This document shows, piece after piece, positions 33,820 to 42,518 of a stretch of 64,000 nt of DNA. The position numbers and the translations under genes are program-made. Positions within the stretch are counted from its first letter, which is position 1. Each line of letters starts with the position of its first letter. The stretch lies in contig JAFRHL010000035.1 of assembly GCA_017433295.1 (NCBI GenBank), positions 37,338 to 101,337 of the forward strand. Direction: 5' to 3'. Below the pieces are notes generated by a model. The model was not told where the DNA came from. It saw nothing but the letters and a program-made list of their open reading frames with translations, and did no database searches. This DNA is from Eubacterium sp. GTDB taxonomy: Bacteria > Bacillota > Clostridia > Lachnospirales > Lachnospiraceae.

Positions 33820-34515
33820 CTACTTTTCCATCCAGCGGGGCACCCTTTTTCTCCGGTTCCTGAGCTCAGCCATATATTCCATAAAGGCGGCAGCTCTTGC
33901 AGCCCCCTGGTTGTAGACGAGTTCCCATACCACATAGGATAAGGCCAGGGCTGTCACCACATCAACCACGGAATGCTGTTTGATAAACATGGTAGATAAA
34001 ATGATCAGCACAGTCAGGACAGAAGACCCTTTCTGTACCAGAGCATTATCTCTGAGCCTCTCGCTGTAATGAAGGGCAATGCACACTCCCACAGAATTAT
34101 AAACATGGATACTGGGAAGCACATTGGTGGCGGTATCCGAGGAATAGATCATCTTCACCAGGTCAACAAATACATTATCCCTGGCAAAATGGTCCGGTCT
34201 TAATTCCAGTCCATTGGGATACAGCAGAGAGATAATGATGAATAATGTCATACCCGCCATCCCGAAATACATCATCCGGCAAAAAGACTCTTTCTCCCTG
34301 AACATAAAATAAAAACCTGCGGCCAGCATATACACAAACCACAAAAGATAGGGAATGATAAATATCTCAAGAAAAGGAATATAATGATCCAATGCGCAGT
34401 CCAGTACATGGATCCTCTCCGGTCTCATGGATTCCATAAAATGGAATGCCGCCAGATAAAAAGGAAAATACAGGTTCAGCAGAAAATGATGATTATTTTT
34501 TAAAAACTGTTTCAT
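33820..34515 (-). CDS. PAP2-family membrane phosphatase
   Basis: The 231-residue protein has five to six membrane helices and the PAP2 motifs VLPSIHVYNS (PSxH) and STMFIKQHSVVDVV (SRxxxxxHxxxD, with the Arg position not conserved). It may hydrolyse lipid phosphates such as undecaprenyl pyrophosphate or phosphatidic acid. ATG 34515 after GGGGG was chosen. Confidence 0.8.
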   Translation of the reverse strand: MKQFLKNNHHFLLNLYFPFYLAAFHFMESMRPERIHVLDCALDHYIPFLEIFIIPYLLWFVYMLAAGFYFMFREKESFCRMMYFGMAGMTLFIIISLLYPNGLELRPDHFARDNVFVDLVKMIYSSDTATNVLPSIHVYNSVGVCIALHYSERLRDNALVQKGSSVLTVLIILSTMFIKQHSVVDVVTALALSYVVWELVYNQGAARAAAFMEYMAELRNRRKRVPRWMEK

Positions 34516-34537
34516 AAAATGGTCCCCCATTATATTA

Positions 34538-35473
34538 TTATAAACGGTCAGATATCCTTTTTTCTTCTTCCTTTAATCTATGCCTCAGGATATCCAGGGA
34601 TATAGAATACTTCTTCGAAACCATGGTAGGATTTGCCCTGAGCCTCTTTCGCATATTCTCAGAATTACGCACAATGATACCATGGATATTATTCTTGATC
34701 AGGGCAAATCTCGCCTGAAGTTCTTCAAACTCTTCCATCTGCTCTTCAGGAATTTCCTTCAGCAGGGGAATTCTCTCCTTCATGTGCTCAAACTGGAACT
34801 CCAGGGCACTTCTCAGGTCACCCAGATGGAATGCTGCGGCAGAATGGGTCTTCATCTCCTTCAGATCATCGTCCATCACAGCCATGATCACATCCGCCCT
34901 CTTCTTTAGAAGCTGCATCTCATGACGCACACTTTCCATATGGATAAGGAGATTCCTCAAATCGGTTGCTTCTCTTACAGATACCACCAGGTCCACATCA
35001 AACAGAATGGCCACAGCAGCAAAGAGGATGTCCCCCGCCTCATGGGGTACCATGCTGACAAGCAGAATCACCGCCGGATGCAGCCACCGGGTCATGCCGA
35101 TGGTAAAAAAGCCCCATGCTATGGATGAAGACAGGCAGATGTATCCTTTATAATTGATCTTCTGGTAAGAATAATCCCAGTACCTGACCTTAAATATGGC
35201 CTCAATGGCCATGCCGCTTATCAGCTCCAGAAGGGTTGCCCCCACCACTCCGGCCAGATACGTTAATATCAGGTTATCGGAAAACGGTTCCGAGACCACC
35301 AGCATCATCACTGCACCGGACCCGTATATGGGAAGAACAGGACCCTTAAGGAATCCCCTGTTGATCCATCGTCCGCTTTTTATGGACACATACACCGATT
35401 CAAATATCCAGCCCAGAAAACTATAAATAAAGAAGAAAGTAATATAACGGAACTCTGTGATCTGATACAGCAT
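34538..35473 (-). CDS. Putative ABC-transporter-type IV (CmpB-like) membrane protein
   Basis: The 311-residue protein has five membrane helices in the first about 170 residues. The characteristic SFLGWIFESVYVSIKSGRWINRGFL and LKGPVLPIYGSG segments belong to the PF06541-type family. The cytoplasmic C-terminal half is helical and charged. Substrate and partners are unknown. ATG 35473 has GAGGT five bases upstream. Confidence 0.75.
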   Translation of the reverse strand: MLYQITEFRYITFFFIYSFLGWIFESVYVSIKSGRWINRGFLKGPVLPIYGSGAVMMLVVSEPFSDNLILTYLAGVVGATLLELISGMAIEAIFKVRYWDYSYQKINYKGYICLSSSIAWGFFTIGMTRWLHPAVILLVSMVPHEAGDILFAAVAILFDVDLVVSVREATDLRNLLIHMESVRHEMQLLKKRADVIMAVMDDDLKEMKTHSAAAFHLGDLRSALEFQFEHMKERIPLLKEIPEEQMEEFEELQARFALIKNNIHGIIVRNSENMRKRLRANPTMVSKKYSISLDILRHRLKEEEKRISDRL

Positions 35474-35662
35474 ATGATACCTCATCCTGATAAAAGACCG
35501 GCGGTCTGCAAAATATCCCTCATATTCTACACTGTTTCAAAATAGAAATCAACCATTTTTTTACATTGTGACCTTGCCTTTTTTTCTCTAATATAATAAA
35601 ATATTATCAATAAAAATCAATCAAAGAATTATTACATTTTTATGATACCAGGAGGTTATATC

Positions 35663-36571
35663 ATGATAAAAGAAAAGTCTTCCTTCAGCAATCAGAACAT
35701 TCTGGACTGGCTTAAATATTTTTCCAAGAAAGCCGGACTGGATATAGAAAAGATCAAGATAATCGACATCAGCCGCAAAAAAAAGAACCTGATACCCACC
35801 ATCGAGACCCACAAAAGGGTCCTGGTCCTCGCTGATGCCGGCAATCCCAACTTCTTCTTTGACCTCTGGGATTACGGTCTGGGCGATTGCGATATCTGGT
35901 TTAAAACCGGACTGACCCCTGACGGTAATGTGAACATCTGCAAGCTCTCGGAAATGATCAACACGGAGATCACAAAGCCTTCTGTCATGCTGATCATCAA
36001 TCCCAATGCCCGCAGTTCCTACCGCATCGGTATAAAGAATGATAATTTTTCCCAGGGCTCTGTGCGCTACGTGGCCAGTGAGATCCGTTCCATCATTATA
36101 AATAAGCTGCATCTGGATGACCAGGACACCATCTGCATCATCAGCGGAGAAAGTATTGCCGTGGAATCAGCCATGATCGCCAGCGAGGGAACCATTATCG
36201 CCGTGGAATACCGAAAGCATGACCGGGCAGCCATGGAGGAGAATGTCAACAAGTTCGGCCTCACCAATGTGGCCATTGTCAATGATACCAGCCGGGTCTC
36301 CATGAAGGATCTTCCTGTGCCATCCCTTTCCTTTATCGTTGCCACCGAGATGTTTGAAGAAGAAGTGCAGAACCTCCTTAAGATTAATCCCCAGATGAAA
36401 TTCGTAGTATACACTCTTGAACTGGATATCCTCTCTAACATACTGGATATCTTTAAGAAATATGACATTTCCCGGACCGAGGTCATCCAGATCGCCATGT
36501 CCAAGCTCAACAATAAGAATGTATTTGAAGCCAAGCCGGCGCCCTGGATCATATCGGGGGAAGTGATGTAG
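35663..36571 (+). CDS. CbiE/CbiT-like (precorrin methyltransferase-type) orphan protein
   Basis: The 302-residue protein resembles the fused cobalt-precorrin methyltransferases. An N-terminal tetrapyrrole-methylase-like half has VLVLADAGNP and LGDCDIWFKTGL. The C-terminal Rossmann-like half has TIIAVEYRKHDRAAMEENVNKFGLTNVAIV, as in CbiT. The SAM-binding Gly-rich loop is weak (SGESIAVESAMIA). No other cobalamin genes are near, so a different role is likely. AGGAGG precedes ATG 35663. Confidence 0.6.
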   Translation: MIKEKSSFSNQNILDWLKYFSKKAGLDIEKIKIIDISRKKKNLIPTIETHKRVLVLADAGNPNFFFDLWDYGLGDCDIWFKTGLTPDGNVNICKLSEMINTEITKPSVMLIINPNARSSYRIGIKNDNFSQGSVRYVASEIRSIIINKLHLDDQDTICIISGESIAVESAMIASEGTIIAVEYRKHDRAAMEENVNKFGLTNVAIVNDTSRVSMKDLPVPSLSFIVATEMFEEEVQNLLKINPQMKFVVYTLELDILSNILDIFKKYDISRTEVIQIAMSKLNNKNVFEAKPAPWIISGEVM

Positions 36572-36595
36572 GGGTTATGGTTTTTTAATACAGAT

Positions 36596-36623
36596 GCCGG
36601 AAGATGGGCCGCCATCTCCCGGC
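36596..36623. terminator. Candidate hairpin terminator after the CbiT-like gene
   Basis: GCCGG-A-AGATGG/CCATCT-C-CCGGC forms an 11-bp stem with one mismatch and a GCCG loop, about 25 bases after the stop. No good T-run follows on either strand, so efficiency is doubtful. Confidence 0.4.
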
Positions 36624-36654
36624 TGTGTACTAATAATCCATAAGTGGACAACAG

Positions 36655-36861
36655 TTACCACAATGAGGATTTCACATGGGGGATCAGCCTTGCCTCGGTC
36701 TCAATATAGGCCTGGTCCACCGGATTCTTCTGTTCGGCGGTCAGCCCTTTTCTTTCGGCAAAGCTCTGCCAGGAAGACATGGCAGTTAGAAGCTCAGTCA
36801 TGGTCTGGCAGTTTTTGATCTTCTTTTCATATCTTTCGATTTCCTGTTGTATTGCGCTCAT
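36655..36861 (-). CDS. Small helical hypothetical protein
   Basis: The 68-residue protein starts in a TAAATG overlap with the end of the TetM-NYN gene. It is helical (SAIQQEIERYEKKIKN, then LLTAMSSWQSFAERKG) without a known motif. Its coupling to the fusion gene suggests a partner role. Confidence 0.55.
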   Translation of the reverse strand: MSAIQQEIERYEKKIKNCQTMTELLTAMSSWQSFAERKGLTAEQKNPVDQAYIETEARLIPHVKSSLW

Positions 36862-39608
36862 TTATTATTCTCCTTTTCTTTCAGCTCTTTTTTTCCAAGC
36901 CTTACCTGCTCCATCTCTCTGGCCAGGTCATCATCCATATGATCAAAGAGGTAGTTTTTTCCTTCCCGCCTTTTTTCCTTCTCAATCCGGCGGATCGCCT
37001 CATTGACCTGCTCCACTTCTTCATAGAAATCCCGGGCTGAGACCCTTTGGGCTCCCTGGCCCATGACGATGACCTGCTCCAGGGCATCCGAGGTCGCCAC
37101 CTTTACCCTGTACCTGCCTGCCAGCTCATGGCTGGTTTTTTCAATGTACTGGTCTGCGGTCTCGGCTTCCTTTGTATAGACCACATGTATATTGTGATGG
37201 CGGACCACTTCCCTGTGATTTCCCTTCACCCTGTAGGCGTCAAATACCAGGATCAGCCGGACTCCTGTATATCCCTGGTAGTTGCAGAGGATATCCATCA
37301 GTTTATTTCTGGCAGCATCCATACCGTTGGTACCGGACTCAGCCAGAAGTGCCAGCTCTTCCCAGGCAAATATAATATTATATCCGTCAACCAGCAGGTA
37401 AGTGATTCCATTCTCCTCTTTCCGCCGGGAAGCGAAGCTTTCTTTTCGGATAGCAGGGCCTTCTTTGGGGACAGCATTTCCGAAATCATTTACAGATGTC
37501 TGTTTCCGGTATCCCGGCTTTTTCCTCTCCTTTTTCCCGAACTCCCTCTCAAATATTTCCTGGAGTTCCTTTTCCTCCGCATAGGAAATGTCCCTGTAAC
37601 GGTGATTCTCTTTTACTTCAGGTTCCGGACAGCGGGACAAACTGTCTTTTTCCCCGGCGGTCACGCCGGCTGTCTCCTCAAAATAGGGATCCCGCAGATG
37701 CATATAGTCCGGTACCTGCTGCCAGGGCACGAAAAATCCTGCCCCGTGGGCACAGAAGATGGAACCGGAGGGATTATCTGTATCCCCCTCGGCATCATAG
37801 GCATACTCTTCAATAACCTGTTGGGAATTATGACATGGTTCATAGCCGGCAAGCTTTAAAAGAAGTCTTCCTCTCCCCCCTGTATAGGACCAGAGTTCTT
37901 TCTGATAATCCATCATCTCGGAGACAGGGGCTTTTCCCTTTAGAACAGCACGGCTGCCGTTGATCTCCGGTTCCTCAAAGCTGCCATACATCCTCTGGAT
38001 ATCCGCCATGCCTCTGCCGATCTGGTCCGCGGGCAGTTCCATCCGGAATTCATAGACGGGTTCCAGCAGGATACAGCGGGAATCTTCCCTGGCATTCATG
38101 AGCCCCTGACGGAATGCCCGGTATGTGGCCTGACGAAAGTCGCCGCCCTCCGTATGCTTTAAATGGGCTTTCCCGGCAGTGAGAGTAACCCTTATGTCCG
38201 TCACCGGTGATCCGGTCAGGACTCCCACATGCTCTTTCTCATAAAGATGGGTAAGGATCAGCCTCTGCCAGTTCCGGTCCAGTTCATCCTCCGGGCACTC
38301 TGTATCAAAGATAAGTCCGGAACCCGGCTCACCTTCCGTAAGCCTCAGATGAACCTCCGCATAGTGGCGCAGAGGTTCGTAATGCCCGACTCCGGCAGCC
38401 CTGCCCCGGATGGTCTCCCGGTACATGATGTGTTCTTTCCCGAAGGATACTTCCCAGCCATATCTTTCCCGGATCATATCAGAAAGGATCTCCGTCTGGA
38501 CCTCTCCCATAAGCTGAACCTGTATCTCCTGAAGCCGGGGATTCCACATGATATGAAGCTGCGGTTCCTCTTCCTCCAGTTCCCGGAAGCTTCTTAAGGC
38601 CTTCACCACATCCAGGCCCTCCGGCAGGATCAGCTGGCAGGACAGGACCGGTGTAAGAACAGGAAGCAGGGCATCGGCTTCCTCTCCCATCCCCTGTCCC
38701 GCGGCTGTCTCCGACAGACCCGTGACGGCACAGATGGTGCCTGCGGCTGCCTGATCAGCCAGAGTAAATCTGGGTCCGGAATAAATACGGATCTGGTCGA
38801 TTTTTTCTTCTCCCAGAGGCATCTTTACCTTAAGGGTTCCGCCTGTTACCTTAAAATGCGTAAGCCTGTTTCCCTGTTCGTCTCTGGATATTTTATACAC
38901 CTTTGCGGCAAATTCTTTCTTATAAGCCGGAATTCTGGTAAACCGGTCAAGACCTGCCAGAAAATCATCCACTCCCTGCAATTTCAGGGCGGACCCGAAC
39001 CAGCAGGGAAATACCTTTCTGGCAGCGATCAGCCGGACCATATCCGCATCCGTCAGGGTATGTCCCTGAAGATAATTATCCAGGGCCTCTTCATCTGCCA
39101 TGGCCAAAGCCTCCTGAAAGTCCTGACCGTGGCGGTCAACGTCAAAGGGAATACAGTTATCTCCCAGATAGTTCTTAAGATTCTCCAGGATCTCTTCCCG
39201 GTCGGTCCCCTCCTGATCCATCTTGTTTACAAAAATAAAAGTGGGGATCCGGTAGTCCCGGAGAAGCCGCCATACCGTTTCCGTGTGCCCCTGCACGCCA
39301 TCGGGCCCGCTGATCACCAGGATGGCATAATCAAGAACCGACAGGGTCCTCTCCATTTCCGCCGAAAAATCCACATGTCCCGGAGTGTCTAAAAGGGTGA
39401 TCTCCTTGTCCTCCAGGGGAAATACGGCCTGTTTTGAAAAAATAGTGATCCCCCGGCTCCTCTCCAGGGCGAAATTATCCAGGAAGGCGTCACCATGATC
39501 TACCCTTCCCGGTTTGCGAAGCATCCCGGTAAGGTACATCATTCCCTCTGAAAGGGTCGTCTTTCCGGCATCCACATGAGCCAGGATACCAATGGCCAGT
39601 TTTTTCAT
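36858..39608 (-). CDS. TetM/EF-G-like translational GTPase fused to an NYN (YacP-like) nuclease domain
   Basis: The 916-residue protein has the translation-factor G domain: AHVDAGKTTLSE, LERSRGITI, DTPGHVDFSAEMERTL and NKMDQ. EF-G-like domains II-V resemble the ribosomal protection family (TetM about 640 residues). From about 735 an NYN/PIN-like domain follows: YLLVDGYNIIFAW, LILVFDAYRVKGN and VATSDALEQ, with conserved Asp residues, as in YacP/Rae1 ribosome-associated nucleases. It may clear or cleave RNA on stalled ribosomes. Tetracycline resistance should not be assumed. Confidence 0.88.
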   Translation of the reverse strand: MKKLAIGILAHVDAGKTTLSEGMMYLTGMLRKPGRVDHGDAFLDNFALERSRGITIFSKQAVFPLEDKEITLLDTPGHVDFSAEMERTLSVLDYAILVISGPDGVQGHTETVWRLLRDYRIPTFIFVNKMDQEGTDREEILENLKNYLGDNCIPFDVDRHGQDFQEALAMADEEALDNYLQGHTLTDADMVRLIAARKVFPCWFGSALKLQGVDDFLAGLDRFTRIPAYKKEFAAKVYKISRDEQGNRLTHFKVTGGTLKVKMPLGEEKIDQIRIYSGPRFTLADQAAAGTICAVTGLSETAAGQGMGEEADALLPVLTPVLSCQLILPEGLDVVKALRSFRELEEEEPQLHIMWNPRLQEIQVQLMGEVQTEILSDMIRERYGWEVSFGKEHIMYRETIRGRAAGVGHYEPLRHYAEVHLRLTEGEPGSGLIFDTECPEDELDRNWQRLILTHLYEKEHVGVLTGSPVTDIRVTLTAGKAHLKHTEGGDFRQATYRAFRQGLMNAREDSRCILLEPVYEFRMELPADQIGRGMADIQRMYGSFEEPEINGSRAVLKGKAPVSEMMDYQKELWSYTGGRGRLLLKLAGYEPCHNSQQVIEEYAYDAEGDTDNPSGSIFCAHGAGFFVPWQQVPDYMHLRDPYFEETAGVTAGEKDSLSRCPEPEVKENHRYRDISYAEEKELQEIFEREFGKKERKKPGYRKQTSVNDFGNAVPKEGPAIRKESFASRRKEENGITYLLVDGYNIIFAWEELALLAESGTNGMDAARNKLMDILCNYQGYTGVRLILVFDAYRVKGNHREVVRHHNIHVVYTKEAETADQYIEKTSHELAGRYRVKVATSDALEQVIVMGQGAQRVSARDFYEEVEQVNEAIRRIEKEKRREGKNYLFDHMDDDLAREMEQVRLGKKELKEKENNK

Positions 39609-39701
39609 ATATGATCAGTCCAATCTGTAATTTAGTGTCTTAATCTCCTGTATCGTTATCATTATTATAGCATCGGAAATATTTCTTAACAAGTACAAGA
39701 A

Positions 39702-39831
39702 AGTGTCTCGCAAGCGAGACACTCGCGCCGAGCGCGGTCGCTTCGGCGACATTCTTCCATTCGCGCGAGTGTGCATCCATAGCGGAGCGTTTCCACTTTA
39801 CAGGAAATAGGAATTTCCTGTAAAGTGGAAA
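39702..39831. repeat. Repeat-rich segment including dispersed repeat copy 2
   Basis: The segment holds a perfect 10-bp hairpin AGTGTCTCGC-AA-GCGAGACACT (39702-39723). The 31-base unit shared with 23654 follows at 39762-39792. An overlapping 18-19-bp hairpin TTCCACTTTACAGGAAAT/ATTTCCTGTAAAGTGGAA (39791-39830) then abuts the T-run of the tRNA-Ser terminator. Confidence 0.65.
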
Positions 39832-39834
39832 AAA

Positions 39835-39856
39835 AGGGGCGTTTTGCAACGCCCCT
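39835..39856 (-). terminator. Rho-independent terminator of tRNA-Ser
   Basis: The stem AGGGGCGT/AACGCCCCT with TTTGC loop is followed on the minus strand by a T-run (39829-39835 region). It starts 13 bases after the tRNA. Confidence 0.85.
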
Positions 39857-39868
39857 GCTTCACTGAAA

Positions 39869-39956
39869 CGGAAATGGAGGGATTCGAACCCTCGCGCCGG
39901 TTGCCCGACCTACCGCATTTCGAGTGCGGACCCTTCAACCACTTGGGTACATCTCC
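39869..39956 (-). tRNA. tRNA-Ser (anticodon CGA)
   Basis: The acceptor stem GGAGATG/CATTTCC (one G-U), a type-II long variable arm and T-arm GAGGG TTCGAAT CCCTC are present. The anticodon loop is CTCGAAA, giving CGA, which reads UCG. CCA is not encoded. Confidence 0.95.
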
Positions 39957-40082
39957 GTATACCGGAACATGATACAGGGATGCCCGGAAATCTGCATCCC
40001 TGTACCGGTTCCAACTGAATTCTAAAACATTCTATCAGACCTGCCTGCAAAAAGCAAGATGAATTTCAGCCTGTTGTCTTCC

Positions 40083-41552
40083 CTAATCCCTGTGCATGGA
40101 GAAGGAATCCAGATCGTAATCAGAAAGGTTCTGAAGGATCAGTCTTCCATCGGCTTCCTTGATCAGCTTATCCCGGAACTTCTTGGTCCTGATAACGGAA
40201 TCATGCCGGCTGGGTCCACCAACGCAGCCTCCTTCGCAGGCCATGCCCTCAATGAAGTCCGCTTTCAGCCTTCCCGCTTTCATCATCAATAATGCCTTCT
40301 TACACTCTGCGGCACCGTTACAGACTTCCACGTTAATGTCTGTGTTTTCCTCCATCTCCTTTAAGGACTGGAGAACTGCCTCTGTGACGCCTCCACTGTT
40401 TCCGAAACGCTTGCCGAATACAGATGCCTGCTGGGAATCATTGTCCGCCTTGCCGGTTTCAACGCCTTTGGCTTTCATCATGGCTCTCATCTCACCGATG
40501 GTGAGCACGTAATCCGCATTGCCCTCAATGCCTGCTCCCATTGCTTCGCTCTTCTTGGCCACACAGGGTCCCACAAACACTGTGACCACATCAGGATCCT
40601 GGGCCTTTAACATACGGGAAACGGCGCACATGGGGGAAACTGTGGTGGAAATGTGGTCTGTCAGCTCTGGGAAATGTTTCTTTACCATATTCACAAATCC
40701 CGGACAGCAGGAAGTGGTCATCTTCTTGCCTTCTTTATAGGCTTCCGCCCATTCCGCAGCCTCGGCGGCCGCAGTGAGATCTCCGCCCAGTCCCAGTTCA
40801 ATAAGGTCGGCAAAGCCTGTCGCCCTGGCTGCCTCCCGCATACTGGTCCAGGTGATATCCGGCCCGAACATTCCTTCCAGGGCAGGTGCCGCCATGAGGA
40901 CCACCTTTTTGCCGGCTCTCATTTCATTGATAATGTCCACGATGTGGGTAACAGATCCGATGGCTCCGAAGGGGCAGCTGTGGATACACTGGCCGCAGGA
41001 AATGCACTTCTCATAGTCGATAAGAGCAATACCCAGTTCCGGATCTACCTGCAGGGCATCCACCGGACAGCTCTTCCGGCAGGGACGCATCAGGTCCGCA
41101 ATGGCATTATAGGGACATGCCGCCGCACATTTACCGCACTCACGGCACTTGGACGGGTCTATGTAAGCCTGGTGCATGCCAATGGTTATGGCGCCAAAAT
41201 TACAGGAATTGTAACAGGCCTTACCCATACACTTCTGACAGTTATTCGTTACTGTATAACGGGCGATGGGACATTCCTCGCAGGCAGAGGGGATCACATA
41301 CACGATCTTATGGCCTTTGGAAGGATCCGGCGTCTCTCCCATGGGAGTTTTGCCCTGGGCCAGATTAATCCTCTGTCTTATTACCTCCCTCTCCTTATAA
41401 ATACAGCATCTGAACTGTGCCTTCGGACCGGGGATCATTTCAAAGGGGATCAGATCCTTCTTCTCATCAAAATCCCCGTCAAATGCCAGCTTTGCCACCC
41501 GGTAAAGTACTTCATGCTTAATTTTCAAAATCGTAGCATCATTTGTAACCAT
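40083..41552 (-). CDS. Monomeric [FeFe]-hydrogenase-like protein (group B type)
   Basis: The 489-residue protein has an N-terminal Cys-rich part with several 4Fe-4S motifs, including CRECGKCAAACP and CISCGQCIHSCP (about 85-195). The H-cluster domain has L1 TSCCPGF (about 280), L2 VGPCVAKKSE (about 327) and L3 EGMACEGGCVGG (about 445). The L1 and L2 variants (PGF, GPC) fit the group B class, whose role is less clear than that of group A (hydrogen evolution or redox sensing). No HydEFG maturases are nearby. AGGAGGAG precedes the ATG. Confidence 0.88.
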   Translation of the reverse strand: MVTNDATILKIKHEVLYRVAKLAFDGDFDEKKDLIPFEMIPGPKAQFRCCIYKEREVIRQRINLAQGKTPMGETPDPSKGHKIVYVIPSACEECPIARYTVTNNCQKCMGKACYNSCNFGAITIGMHQAYIDPSKCRECGKCAAACPYNAIADLMRPCRKSCPVDALQVDPELGIALIDYEKCISCGQCIHSCPFGAIGSVTHIVDIINEMRAGKKVVLMAAPALEGMFGPDITWTSMREAARATGFADLIELGLGGDLTAAAEAAEWAEAYKEGKKMTTSCCPGFVNMVKKHFPELTDHISTTVSPMCAVSRMLKAQDPDVVTVFVGPCVAKKSEAMGAGIEGNADYVLTIGEMRAMMKAKGVETGKADNDSQQASVFGKRFGNSGGVTEAVLQSLKEMEENTDINVEVCNGAAECKKALLMMKAGRLKADFIEGMACEGGCVGGPSRHDSVIRTKKFRDKLIKEADGRLILQNLSDYDLDSFSMHRD

Positions 41553-41604
41553 AATCTCCTCCTGTTGATGGTCTGGTAATTCTATAATAAAGGTTAGTGT
41601 TACA

Positions 41605-41634
41605 ATACTGTCACAAGAGATATTGTGACAGTAT
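41605..41634. promoter_or_regulatory. 12-bp inverted repeat upstream of the hydrogenase-like gene
   Basis: ATACTGTCACAA (41605-41616) and TTGTGACAGTAT (41623-41634) are perfectly complementary around GAGATA, 53 bases upstream of the start. A TATTAT sequence lies between it and the gene. It looks like the operator of a dimeric regulator. Confidence 0.6.
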
Positions 41635-41736
41635 CTACTTATTTATATTTTACCATTCAGGGGGTTGAAAGGCAATTATTATTTCAAAAGCGGGACCGGG
41701 CGGAAAGCAGGCTCACTACGTGGTGACGATTTGGTT

Positions 41737-42495
41737 TTATCGTCCCCCGGCGGGGAAAAGATAAAACCATATGGACAGGAGCAGATAAAGGACAGGCTGA
41801 TGAGCCATATAGATCCAGAAAGAATATCGTCCCGGAAAACATAAGGGAGAAAAGATACTTGTGTCCAGGCGTTTAAGCCGGTCCGTCTCCTCCATCCACA
41901 GATAGCAATAATAACCTGCTATATATAAAAATAACCATGGAAAAATGGAGAAATAATCGGTGGAATAAAATCCTCCACCGGGAAATCCCAGGAAAGCCGT
42001 GGCCAGATTTCTGTAAAAGAAATCCGGCACTTTGGCAATTTTTATAAAGCCTGTTCCCAGATATCCGGCATTGACCTGTTTCGTCAGTCCGAACAAGAGA
42101 AGGCTGATGGGAAACCCCAGGGAAGGTTTTATATATTTTAATATGTTATTTAATAAAATAACTATAAAAGCTGCACTTCCCAGGAAGGTTAGAATCCCGA
42201 AGACCACCCTGTCTGCCGGCATAAAAAGAAGTGTTGCAAAGGTTATGACCGCTCCCCCCAGAAAGATCTTCATGGCATGCCTGAGCTTATTTTTTCCAAA
42301 ATGCCAGCAAAATCCCGATATAAAAATAAAGGTCCAGCATATACTCTGCTGCCAGTAAAAGGCACCCCGGGATTCATACCAGGGTGCCTTAACGTGAAAC
42401 ATATATACCAGATCCCAGCATCCGTGATAGACAAGCATACTTACAAGGGTCAGCCCCCGCAGTTCATCGAGCAGCCGGTATCTATTCGTTTTCAT
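41737..42495 (-). CDS. HGSNAT/DUF1624-like membrane acyltransferase family protein
   Basis: The 252-residue protein has seven to eight membrane helices. It opens with RYRLLDELRGLTLVSMLVYHGCWDL, the conserved start of the heparan-alpha-glucosaminide N-acetyltransferase-like family. It may transfer acyl groups to cell-surface glycans. AGGAG precedes the ATG. Confidence 0.8.
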   Translation of the reverse strand: MKTNRYRLLDELRGLTLVSMLVYHGCWDLVYMFHVKAPWYESRGAFYWQQSICWTFIFISGFCWHFGKNKLRHAMKIFLGGAVITFATLLFMPADRVVFGILTFLGSAAFIVILLNNILKYIKPSLGFPISLLLFGLTKQVNAGYLGTGFIKIAKVPDFFYRNLATAFLGFPGGGFYSTDYFSIFPWLFLYIAGYYCYLWMEETDRLKRLDTSIFSPLCFPGRYSFWIYMAHQPVLYLLLSIWFYLFPAGGR

Positions 42496-42518
42496 TGTGA
42501 TTCTCCTGCTTTATTATA

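Noticed and set aside
36858-39608. Calling the TetM-like gene a tetracycline resistance determinant
   Set aside because: It carries a nuclease domain, lies in ordinary chromosomal context and has no mobile flanks. Homology to the ribosomal protection family alone does not show resistance.
39640-39849. 69-codon minus-strand frame
   Set aside because: It spans hairpins, a dispersed repeat and the tRNA-Ser terminator; no family similarity.
40653-41579. 308-codon plus-strand open frame
   Set aside because: It is the antisense shadow of the hydrogenase-like gene, whose iron-sulphur motifs are clear on the other strand.
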